A stretch of DNA of 64,000 nt from Tachypleus tridentatus (lineage: Eukaryota; Arthropoda; Merostomata; Xiphosura; Limulidae), in NCBI RefSeq assembly GCF_004210375.1, contig NC_134833.1, positions 23,440,063 through 23,504,062 of the forward strand. Reading direction: 5' to 3'. The position numbers and the translations under genes were made by a program. A model generated the notes under the pieces. It made no database searches, was not told the DNA's origin, and worked only from the letters and a program-made list of their open reading frames with translations. Of the stretch, positions 10,480 to 21,200 are shown piece after piece. The stretch's first letter is position 1. Every line of letters begins with the position of its first letter.

Positions 10480-12140
10480 ACTAAAATTAAGAGTAAAAAA
10501 TATTCCTTACTTTTGAAGTTTATATGTCATGCTGTGTTGTAGCTTGTAGAGTGCATAATGGTTCTCGTGATTCATGTAACGCGCACGTTTTACTCACGTC
10601 ACCACAGTGAAAACTGTAATGCTGAGCGGCCCTTATTTGATGTTATTTTAGTGTCTACTGACTGACTGACAGAAAACACACTACTCTTTAATTGGGCGGG
10701 TGGTTAATACACGTGACCGTTCTAAGCAACCTTCAGTCCTCTTTCGGGAAATAATTGAAAATTACTTCCTAACTGAACATCGTCTTGATTCATATAAAGC
10801 TTTCACCGACAAAATTTTGCATTTTAATTTGGAGTAGAAATAAGGAAAATAACATCTCTGAGCGGCAAAAAAGATGAAATTTACACTCGTGTATTAGAAA
10901 AAACAACAACATAATTTTATTTAAAATGTAATATTTCTGACTCAGTAAGTCAGTTTTATTTCTGAAGTTTAATTTTCCACTTTACTGTGCACAGCTGTTT
11001 TTCACTTTATTGATGTGAATTTCTGCGATACCGCCAAATATTGTCCGCACTTTATGCATTACAACAGTTACTCCCTTGGGGTGGTTGGTGAGTGGTATGA
11101 TGCTATTAACTGGTTGCCTCCTCTTTGATCAATAGTTCAGAATTAGTAATAGTGGACGACCTTTTAACACCTTTAATATAAATACGAAATATCTATACTT
11201 TAATGATATATTACTTCGTAGTCTTACGGTATGTGGCTGATACTCACCTTTTGGTGTTTCAAGAAGTTAAAACCCCTGTTTTATGTGCTCATGTATCACA
11301 TACTGATTTATTATCGAATACTGATATTTATAACCTGATTGGGACATTATGCGGAAATAAACCATATAGCGAGGTCAGATACATCTGGGATTGAAGCATA
11401 TGCTGCCCAGATGGAAAGCTATCAGCTTACAACACCTACTAGTGAACCGAATAACGGAATGGATTGTCTCTCTTATAACGCACCTGCATTATGTTAAAGG
11501 ATAAGCAGAAGCATCGCGACGACAACCTTAGACCTTTCGATCCGCAGTGCGATTCGTTAATTCATAGGCCACGCCCAATCCCTGTAACGTAATCATTGTC
11601 CTTGTATGGTAAGCGAACCCGAGAAAGTTTGTTCTAATAGAACTTGTAGGTAAAAATGTAACACGCATCTGTACTCTTAATTAAATCTTTCATCCGAAAT
11701 TTTATGTTTCGAAGTTTTGGGGAAAGGGGGGGGGAAGAATCTTCTTTTAGTCGGGCGATTATTTACCTCGTGATTTCGAAAAGCGCCAAAACAACCTGAG
11801 AAACCGGATGTGACACATTTTATGTTTTTGTGTTTTCACAGCTCTTCATTAAAGAGAGGTAAGCTGAGAAAAATTCTTTAACTTAAAAGAGCGATTGTTG
11901 GAGATGATTTCTTACTTGCCTTGGGTGCCATATGCACCACATCTTATGAAGCAAGACTTAAGTCAACAAACAGCACGTGGGAATCCTTAAGCATCAATTT
12001 CACGTGCTTTGGCACTAAATATACCTCAACTTGTGGGCCACTTGCAAGATTTAACGAGACCATCTATCTGTACAATGACGTCATCCCCCCCCTTCAGCTA
12101 AACTACGTTCTACTGTAGTTTTCAAAATAATAAAAAAAAT
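10480..12140. other. Intergenic; one SINE-4-like relic
   Basis: A minus-strand SINE-4-like relic lies at about 11,440-11,580 (head complement cataggccacgccc). Nothing else supported; the open frames at 11.2 and 11.9 kb lack splice or family support. Confidence 0.4.
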
Positions 12141-12667
12141 TGTGGAATATAACAGTTAATTACATTCTGTTTCATGTTGTATTCCAACGAGTTGTGAAAT
12201 ATAACAATTAATTACAATCTGTTTCATGTTGTATTCCAACAAGTTGTGGAATATAACAGTTAATTACAATCTGTTTCATGTTGTGGAATATAACAGTTAA
12301 TTACAATCTGTTTCATGTTGTGGAATATAACAGTTAATTACAATCTGTTTCATGTTGTGGAATATAACAGTTAATTACAATCTGTTTCATGTTGTATTCC
12401 AACAAGTTGGGGAATATAACAGTTAATTACAATCTGTTTCTTGTTGTATTCCAACAAGTTGTGGAATATAACAGTTAATTACAATCTGTTTCATGTTGTA
12501 TTCCAACAAGTTGTGGAATATAACAGTTAATTACAATCTGTTTCATGTTGTATTCCAACAAGTTGGGGAATATAACAGTTAATTACAATCTGTTTCATGT
12601 TGTATTCCAACAAGTTGGGGAATATAACAGTTAATTACAATCTGTTTCATGTTGTATTCCAACAAGT
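12141..12667. repeat. Minisatellite: 11 units of 52 or 37 bp
   Basis: Unit starts tgtggaatataacagttaat. Copies start at 12141, 12193, 12245, 12282, 12319, 12356, 12408, 12460, 12512, 12564 and 12616. Units 3-5 are 37 bp (15-bp internal deletion); the rest are 52 bp. The missing 15 bp include tgtattccaacaagt, which with adjacent bases can form the stem TGTTG/CAACA. Confidence 0.95.
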
Positions 12668-12734
12668 TAGCTTGAATCAAGTTGACAAGTCTGAGTTCCA
12701 TCCTCTTTCATGAACAATAACTTAGATTAGATTA

Positions 12735-12950
12735 TAGGTACAGCGTTCGATAACATAGATTAAAGGCACAAGGCTCGAGAAAAATATTAGATCTAGATGA
12801 AAGACATTGGGTTCGCTAACAATATGAAAATTCAGCTTATTAAAGACACAGGGTTCGATAACAATTTGATAATACAGATTAAAAGCATAAGGTTTGATAG
12901 CAAATGTGAGAACCCAGATTAATAACATAAACGGGCTAACTTTATTCGTC
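12735..12950. repeat. Degenerate tandem array, unit about 53-56 bp
   Basis: Four diverged units share agattaaaggcacaagg and ggttcgataacaat-like segments. Directly follows the minisatellite but is unrelated in sequence. Confidence 0.65.
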
Positions 12951-13239
12951 GTCAGTTCGGTTTGATCCTTCTGAAAAATGTTTATAAAAATTTTCATGAA
13001 AAGTAGATTCCAGTTTAAATGGAACATACTAAACTATTTATTCGTGGTGAAGTTAAAGTGTGAAATTCTAGACAAACTGAAGTGAATCGTGTCCTGGTAG
13101 ATCAACAATATTTCTGAGGTCGTTTCACGTTAAAAATCGAGCTTTGATATAAGCGGAGAACAGAATAGAGTGTTTTGTGTAAGTTTGCGTTTAACAACCA
13201 ACAAACAAACTGGCATTATACTGACCTTCAGCTAGATTT

Positions 13240-13494
13240 TTGCTCGACTCGTAATCTGAGAGTCGCGGATTCGGATCCCTATCCCACCAAACATGCTCGC
13301 CCTTTCGGCCGTTAGGGCGTTATAATGTGACGGTCAATCCCACCACTATTCGTTGGTAAAAGAGTAGCCCAAGAGTTGGCGGTGGGTGGTGATGACTAGC
13401 TGCCTTCCCTCTAGTCTAACACTGCTAAATTGGTGACGGCTAGCGCAGATTGCCCTCGAGTAGCTTTGCGCGAAATTCAAAAAACAAACAAACA
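13240..13494 (+). repeat. SINE-1, head-truncated copy
   Basis: Starts at gctcgactcgtaatc, within the anticodon arm; full body and CAAA tail. Confidence 0.88.
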
Positions 13495-13499
13495 AACCG

Positions 13500-13670
13500 C
13501 TTTACTAGCGGAGGACTGAAAATTAGTTCTACAACAGAATTAATCAAGGAAGGCAGATAATCGACACCACTCACCGCCAACTCTTGGACTACTTCTTAGC
13601 AACGAATTCTGGAATTGACCGTCGAATTATATTACCTACACAACTGAAATGGCGAGTATAGTTTACGATG
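13500..13670 (-). repeat. SINE-1, old diverged copy
   Basis: Recognisable by caccactcaccgccaactcttgg and the aacgaattctggaattgaccg segment. Abuts the previous copy in opposite orientation. Confidence 0.65.
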
Positions 13671-14012
13671 GTATACAATACTGCGACCTACAACTTATCT
13701 TCAAGAAGTGAATGTACACATGACGGTTGACTATTGCACTTGGAGTCGAGTGTTCTAACAATGTCAGGCCTAGAAGAAGACGAACCAACAATAATAACAT
13801 TTCCTATAGTAGATTCTCATACGAGTTTGTTCATAAATGATCCCTAACAGATTTGTATTTTTGTTTCTGATAAGTTTGCTGTTTGTAGAATCGAACCCTT
13901 GTTGTGTGACGTAAACAGTAAGAATCCACAAAGATACATACGATACACAGTGGGCTAGTTGTAGTCTGCTCACTGAGGACATCGAAACCCAGTAAGCTCT
14001 CAGACCTAACAA

Positions 14013-14295
14013 TGAGGCCCGGCATAGCCAAGCGCGTAAGGCGTGCGACTCGTAATCCGAGGGTCGCGGGTTCGCGCCCGCGTCGCTCTAAACATGCTCG
14101 CCCTCCCAGCCGTGGGGGCGTATAATGTGACGGTCAATCCCACTTTTCGTTGGTAAAAGAGTAGCCCAAGAGTTGGCGGTGGGTGGTGATGACTAGCTGC
14201 CTTCCCTCTAGTCTTACACTGCTAAATTAGGGACGGCTAGCACAGATAGCCCTCGAGTAGCTTTGTGCGAAATTCCAAACAAACAAACAAACAAA
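14013..14295 (+). repeat. SINE-1, full length, young
   Basis: Nearly consensus body. Target-site duplication cctaacaatgag (14005-14016 and 14296-14307). The head variant reads aagcgcgtaaggcgtgcg. Confidence 0.92.
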
Positions 14296-14651
14296 CCTAA
14301 CAATGAGCTTCCAGGGGAGCCTGAAGAGCTCGTGACATACCTTATGAGTTAAACTACAAAGATCTTTATCAAGTAATTTGACTTAAACTACATTGTAAAA
14401 GAGCGTTTTATTCTGTTTTTATGTGTCTCAATTTAATGTGTTTGATTCAGTTACTGTTGCTGTTGTTTTTATGCATTTGAAAGTTGTTAATAAAACTGAA
14501 CTGATCTGATCGTAGGGATTGTACCAATCAAACACCAGCTGAATCAGTTTCCTTTCTCTTTGGGCTTAAATAAGTACTCGTTCAAATCAGTGGCAGATTT
14601 AAGGTTGTGTAGGCCTAGGGGCTAATAATTTTTGTGAGCACTACGTCCGAT

Positions 14652-14776
14652 TGGGTCCCCCGCTGTTGCAGCGGTAAGTCTACGGATTTACAACGCTAAA
14701 ATCAGATGTTCGATTCCCGTCGGTGGACTCAGCAGATAGCCCGATGTGGCCTTGCCGCAAGAAAACACACACACGT
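14652..14776 (+). repeat. SINE-2, full length
   Basis: Head gtcccccgctgttgcagcgg, box B tgttcgattcc, tail and (CA)n. Confidence 0.85.
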
Positions 14777-15054
14777 ATCTAATGGGACCTGAACATGAGC
14801 CCCTTCTAGCCCCCTACCTAAATACGCTCATGGTCAAATCACAGCTCGTTTAGCAAAAGACGTGGTTTGATTTTATCCTTAGTGTGAAGAAAATATCTCG
14901 GAGTTCAGCAGTTATTGTGAAAATACGGAAACTAGTTAAATACTTCAGAAGACACTTTACCAATCATTTTAAAGTTCAATCTATGAGATAGACATCTTTA
15001 AGTAAAAAACACACACACACACATACCGAGTATCAAAACGTCCGGAACTGTAAT

Positions 15055-15375
15055 TGATTTGCAGCTGGGAAATCCGAGCTTGGTTGAATAACACCTTGGA
15101 ATCTCCGGACTTGACTCCCCTTGATTTCTTATTCTTGGGATTACTCAAGGAGCGTGCGGACCGAGAGAAGATCAGGGACACCGAACAACTAAAACAATGG
15201 ATTCGTGATGGGTGCCGGGCCAAATTTACCTTAAAATGAATACGCTTCGAATTGTTGAAAAATAATGAAAATAGTCTCCAAAGTGTCTCCAAATCACAAA
15301 GACAGCATGTGGAAAAACATTATGTTAAATTATTTAAAGTGTATATGGTTCCAGAAGTTTTTTGGACACCCTGTA
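15055..15375 (+). mobile_element. 5'-truncated mariner-type (IS630/Tc1) transposon fragment
   Basis: A plus-strand frame (15054-15239) contains SPDLTPLDFLFLG, the signature around the last catalytic Asp of mariner-like transposases (usual form SPDLTPxDFFLWG), then LKERADREKIRDTEQLKQWI to a stop. About 135 nt later the sequence ends ggacaccctgta beside a TA repeat, typical of such elements' terminal repeats. The first two catalytic Asp regions are absent. Confidence 0.7.
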
Positions 15376-15460
15376 TATATATATATATATATATATAAAA
15401 CATGACAAACGAAATGATTGCATGTAACAGCTGACAGGAACTTCTACAAAAGCTGAAAAG

Positions 15461-15703
15461 TGAATGAACGTAGTAAGTGTTTATAATTCTGTCTTTACAG
15501 TTACTGCTACACCTCCACAGTGTTAGCATGTTAAACAAGCTTGAATGAACGTAGTAAGTGTTTATAATTCTGTCTTTACAGTTACTGCTACACCTCCACA
15601 GTGTTAGCATGTTAAACAAGCTTGAATGAACGTAGTAAGTGTTTATAATTCTGTCTTTACAGTTGCTGCTACACCTCCACAGTGTTAGCATGTTAAACAT
15701 TAT
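15461..15703. repeat. Three tandem 81-bp repeats
   Basis: Units start tgaatgaacgtagtaagtg at 15461, 15542 and 15623 and are nearly identical. Bounded by (TA)n at 15372-15397 and TA/TG repeat from 15700. The 81-bp period keeps a minus-strand frame open; it is not a gene. Confidence 0.93.
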
Positions 15704-15959
15704 ATATATATGTGTGTGTGTTTGTGTATGAGTTCAAGAGAATAAATACAGCACCCTGAGAGCGAGAGTGCAAATGAAATGATAACCACGTGGTTGTTCT
15801 GTCCACTAATCAGATCGAATTTTAGTTTCATATCACAGAACGACTGCTCTCTGTGATCTGTAGATACACATACAGGAGCTAGAATATCCAAATTCAACTA
15901 AATTTAAACATAAGTTAATTTGTTAATTAAGAATTACTGATTAATGTTTCCTTTATTAA

Positions 15960-16242
15960 TTGTTTGTTTTTGTTTTTTTTAATTTTGCGCAAAGCTACAC
16001 GAGGGCTATCTGCGCTAGCCGTCCCTAATTTAGCAGCGTAAGGCAAGAGGGAAGGCAGCTAGTCATCACCACTCACCACCGACTCTTGGGCTACTCTTTT
16101 ACCAACGAATAGTGGAATTGACCGTAACATTATAACGCACCCACGGCTGAAAGGGTGAGCATGTTTGGTGCGACCGGGATTCGAACCCGCGACCCTCGGA
16201 TTACGAGTCGAACGCCTTAACACACTTGGCTATGCCGGTCCT
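15960..16242 (-). repeat. SINE-1, full length
   Basis: Tail at left (tgtttgtttttg), complete body, head complement ending ggctatgccggtcc. Confidence 0.9.
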
Positions 16243-16824
16243 TATTAATTGATATTGGTATGAACACCAAACAACGCAAATCTTTAGTTGAGTGCACAGT
16301 AAAAACACAGGAAACATTTTGAGTTTTTACACACGTTAATTAATCAGATAGCGTTTTGCACCAATAACGCAATAATGTGCATGATGTACTGGTTTGCCAC
16401 AATTTTTTACTAAATTTATTTTACCATCGCCACACGATAACATATCGTGGATGTTTTAGCTCTGTATGTGTGGTCCCAGTTTTTGGCTCGAATACTGACA
16501 GTGTTAACTTATGAAAAACAACTTATTCTGTGGAATATATTTTACTTATGGTACCTTACTGTGTCGGTACATGCGAGATTTTTCAGTGTGAAAATATAAC
16601 ACTTAGAATAAACCTCAAGGCCTAGAAACTCTTCGAGTTCATAGCTATCTCTAATTTAAAGCTGTTGACCAAAAATAGGACGTCCAACAAAGAACACTGG
16701 CCGCCTATGCACTAGCTACCCTTAACCAAATAGAAAGATTGACTGTCACAGTTCCCATAGCTGAAAAGCAAAACACATCTAGTGACATACCGCGGTTCGA
16801 TCCTAGAATTTTCAATTATCAGCT

Positions 16825-16975
16825 AAAGGTCCCTAATTTAGTAGTGCAAGACCAGAGAGAAGGCAGTTTTTCATTTGCACCCACCGCCAACTCTTGGACT
16901 ACTCTTTTACCAACGAACAGTTGGATCGACAGTTATATTATAACGCCACCACAGCTGAAAGGGCAAGCATGTTTA
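16825..16975 (-). repeat. SINE-1, diverged body fragment
   Basis: Retains cacccaccgccaactcttgg and accacagctgaaagggcaagc. The overlapping open frame is a shadow. Confidence 0.7.
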
Positions 16976-16979
16976 TTAA

Positions 16980-17579
16980 TAGCCAAGATACATTTTTCAA
17001 GATATTAAACTCGGTCAGTAATGTTCGTTATCCATCGCAGTTTGGAATGCAAAGTCATATTGTTAAGAATGAAATTAATACGAGGTGAAACGTCAAGAGG
17101 AATACGTTTATACAGCAAATTGAATGCCCGCCGATCTCTGACTACGTACAGCAGCTATTAATAGTTTTTCGTCTTTCGACAATGTTCCAAAGAACGTAAC
17201 GAGTTAGAAAAACAGAACTTCTTTAAAAACTGACAAGAATTTCTCTCCCTGCACTATGTCATAAGTGGCGCTGTGCCTTTTTTGGATTTGTTTGGAAACC
17301 ACGTGCTCCATTAATGTTTGTGTTCTTTCAATTCAGCCTCAATTAAAGTCGACTTTACCAGAATAGTGTGGCGGTAAGAATAATACCATTAACAAAACAT
17401 CCAGTAAGGAGTATTTGTTTAGCGTCTTTGGCTCGCGCGAGGTGTTCTCAGGCTGTGAAACTCTGGTAGTGTATGAAGACCAATGAAAAGCAAACACTGG
17501 CTCGTGAACTCCTCATAAATACCGAAGAACTTCGGTTACCGTTGTTCAAGTTTTATGGCGGGTCTCGTAATCCGAAGCA
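16980..17579 (+). promoter_or_regulatory. Upstream region of the membrane-protein gene
   Basis: Holds the presumed promoter and 5' UTR. Only a weak TATA-like cataaata at 17514-17521 is visible; no other site supported. Confidence 0.25.
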
Positions 17580-18285
17580 ATGTCATCGGAGGACAGTAGC
17601 GCCGTGAATGGACAGGTCAGAGGTCGTGACCTCGTGGTACCTATTGTGATCACCGAGGTGTCGTCACCTTCGTCGAGTTCGCCATCGCTTTCTGGTGATG
17701 GTGACCATCAAACAACGTTCCGCAGGTTGAAAAGCTGTCGTTTTCACAATGTCAGCGAGATTCCTCTAAATGAAGAAAACTGCAGTTTTCGCAGCACGTC
17801 CTTCCGCTGTGGGGACGCTCCCCACCGGCGCTCTAGACATCATGACAGCCGTCGCCTTCATCGCATGGCATCAGCCAAAGAAAGGAGCCGGGTCCGCGAG
17901 AAGCGGCTCGTGTTTCGCACTGTCAGCGACCACAGTGAGGAGGTTAAAACGCGTCACCAGCATCGACGGTCCTCAGGCCGAGTTAGTCAGCGAAAACTCT
18001 CTTTACCTGAAGCCCTATCTGAGGACCGCGAACGTTCGTCGCCTCTACCCATACGTCACGATAAGGAATCGCTCTCTCGTAAAAGTTACGTTTACGGTCA
18101 GAGAGAAAGAAATTGGTCGAGGGCCGCCATATCGAACCTTGATACTTCGGACAGTGAGACACCAAAAGAAGTCCGACGACGTCCGGTTGTGTATGCCGTC
18201 GTATTGACCGCTTTAGCCATTCTGGCCTCAAGCGTTTTGCTAGTAGCCATTATGCTCCTTTTGACTCCTTCCGAAGACGATAAAA
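17580..18285 (+). CDS. Exon 1 of the membrane-protein gene
   Basis: Open for 242 codons if read through the donor into SKSSLVR-stop at 18308, but GTAAGT at 18286 is an excellent donor. The reading through the transmembrane segment (LTALAILASSVLLVAI) is uninterrupted. Overlapping frames on both strands are shadows of this GC-rich exon. Confidence 0.75.
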
Positions 18286-21200
18286 GTAAGTCCAGTTTGG
18301 TCCGGTAACTCCATGTCGTAACGGATGAAACCTTCGTAGCTGTATCACTGGCTGTTAGAGTTGAATTGCATTGTTTATTTTGGAGAGGGTTATTTCTTAA
18401 AACTGTTGAAAGGACCAAATTTCATAACCGTTAAAGAAACTTAATTATTATGTTATTTGAGTGGTTAATTGTTGTAGAGCTGTTGTAGAGATTTAATTGT
18501 TAGAGCTAATTGTTGTAGAGATTTAATTCTTAGAGCTAATTGTTGTAGAGCTGTTGTAGAGATTTAATTGTTAGAGCTAATTGTTGCAGCTGTTGTACAG
18601 ATTTAATTGTTAGGGCTATTGTAGAGATTTAATTCTTAGAGCTAATTGTTGTAGAGCTGTTGTAGAGATTTAATTGTTAGAGCTAATTGTTGCAGCTGTT
18701 GTAGAGATTTAATTGTTAGAGATAATTGTTGTAGATATTTAATAGTTAGAGCTATTGCAGAGATTTAATTGTTAGAGCTAATTGTTGTAGAGCTGTTGTA
18801 GAGATTTAATTGTTAGAGCTAATTGTTGCAGCTGTTGTACAGATTTAATTGTTATAGCTAATTGTTGCAGCTGTTGTAGAGATTTAATTGTTAGAAATAT
18901 TTGTTGCAGCTGTTCAAGAGTGCTATTATTACGCTTTTTCAACACAGCTTACTGTTACAACAGTTCGTGACAGGTAATTGTTACACCTGTTATATAAAGC
19001 TAATTGTTACAGCTTTTTGAGAAGGCATTTGATTACGTTTGTTTAAGATGGCTAATTCTTAAAGCCGTTGGTGAGAACCAATTGCAACCATTGTTCCTGC
19101 ATCTCACACTTAGTGAATAGCCCTCATATTTACATATTTGGAGGAACTGAGATAGCTAATAGAAGTAATCAATAATCTAACTATTCGTCTTTACACCTTG
19201 TGCAGGCTTAATATCTAGTAAGCAAAATTTCGGTGCCACGCATGCTTTGAACAAGATGTTTTGTATAGGAAATTAGCTGACGTACCAGTTTAACGTACAG
19301 GACAGACACAGGGGCCCTGGGAGTGACATAAAGAAGCCTAATCATGTTACTTGACAAGAGAATCTAAAGGCAGGTTTGGACAGCGGTTAGTCAGTTATAA
19401 GCAAACACTCACACATAGCTTTTGGCAAATAAAGATTTAATTTAAAGCAAAAGGATAAGGCACGACGATGTAAACACCCGTTTTGTAGACCACGTACTGA
19501 TGCTAAGGAAAAAGGAAGTTCTTAAAAATATCTTCCTTAACCTGAACGGTCAGTTGCAAACTCTTTCTTTGTTAACCTGAAGATGACATAAGAAGGTCAA
19601 AACCTTGTTCTGTACTTTATTTTAATTAAAGTGCTAATACCCATACAAGCCGTCTTGAGAATATATTTTTACTTCAAGTGGGTTTCTTGTCATCACGAAG
19701 GTTCAGAAGACATTTTAACAGAAGACAGATTGGATTAGATAAGGCCAAGTGGGTTTCTTGTCATCACGAAGGTTCAGAAGACATTTTAACAGAAGACAGA
19801 TTGGTTTAGATAAGGCCATATGAAACGCATTAAGTTTCAAGTGAACGTGTATCAGTTGCTTTGAATTAGTTATTAAGTGTTTAAGAATATGTTGGTTTGT
19901 GTGTCAGTTGTGTTTTTTTACTGACCTAAAAAAATACGTGGTCATCTGTGTATTTATTGGAAAGAGCTCATTTTCTGATACAGCCAATACCCGAAACTCA
20001 GTTGATTGCAAATAGGTAATATTTAGTGAACAGTTTGTAGCATTGGTTGTTATTAAGCCTAAAGCTACACAATCGGCTGTTCGTGCTCTGTCCATCTAGG
20101 ATATCAAAACCCGTAGTTTATAGGCTTACCACTAAGTAACTGGGGGATGGGGTATAGCAAACAAAATTATGTAAACGGAAGGGCCTGAAAGAGAGGTTTT
20201 ATTGTTTATTTGATTAAGCGTAAAAGTCTATTTGTGCTGGTTTCACTGCGGAGATCGAACCTCAGATTTTAGCATTGTAAGTCCTCCACTTTACGGTTTA
20301 ACCACGGGGTGGAGTGGAAAAGGTATAATCATACACCGTTGAAAAACAATATCATGACTTAAACACTACGAGTTTACTGAATATCAGTCCAGGGCTTGTC
20401 ATTCTGCCCATTACAACAAGGTAGATATTATTATAATGAAATCCCTCCAGTGGTTCAAGGGTAAATATGAGGGCTTATAACGCCAAAAACCGAGTTTTGA
20501 TACCCGTGGTAGGTACAACATTGTGCAGCTTAGTGCTTAAAATCAAACAAATAAACCTAATGAATTAACGTTTACTCATTGCTTACATTTGAAAAGAGGC
20601 AAGTCCCTAGAGCCTTGAGCTAATCAAACAAGATGCCTCGTTTCTAATGATACGTCTGAGGGTCCGGGACTCGAATCCCCGTCATGCCAAAAATGCTCGC
20701 CCTTTCAGCCGTGGGGGCGTGGTAATGAGACGGCCAATCCCACTATTAAATGATAAAAGAGTAGCTAGACAGCTGGCGGTGGGTGGTGATGACTAGCTGC
20801 CTTCCCTCTAGTCTTAAACTGGAAATTTAGGAACAGCTGGCACAGGTAGCCCTCGTGTAGCTTTGCGCAAAATTCTAAACAAACAAACCTAATGATACGA
20901 ATTTGTAAAAGGAGTGGTTTGAATTCAGTACTTTACAGAATAGAATATTTGTATTAAATTATTTAGCAAGCATAATACTAATAGTTAAAAAGAATAGAAG
21001 CTTTAATGTACCGGCTAAAGAAGATAACCTAACCCGGACCTGATCGGACCTAACCTAACATTAAAACTTATAGATTAATCCAAATTAATAAGCTCGCGAG
21101 GTTAAAGAAATACAATAAACGGATTTAAAATGTTTATATTTATCACGTATATTTTATAACCTACTATTAAATTATTACAGTTAAAATCTCAAAAACAGCT

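Noticed and set aside
11921..12118. Frame with several N-glycosylation sequons
   Set aside because: Short, no signal peptide, no splice context and no family recognised.
12141..12667. CRISPR-like array
   Set aside because: Units are contiguous without unique spacers, and the context is an animal genome.
15320..15700. Minus-strand 126-codon frame
   Set aside because: It is the translation of three 81-bp tandem repeats and a TA microsatellite.
17770..18207. Overlapping second frame in exon 1 of the membrane-protein gene
   Set aside because: Shadow of a GC-rich Arg-rich exon; only the chosen frame has a bounded start, a transmembrane segment and a phase-matched second exon.
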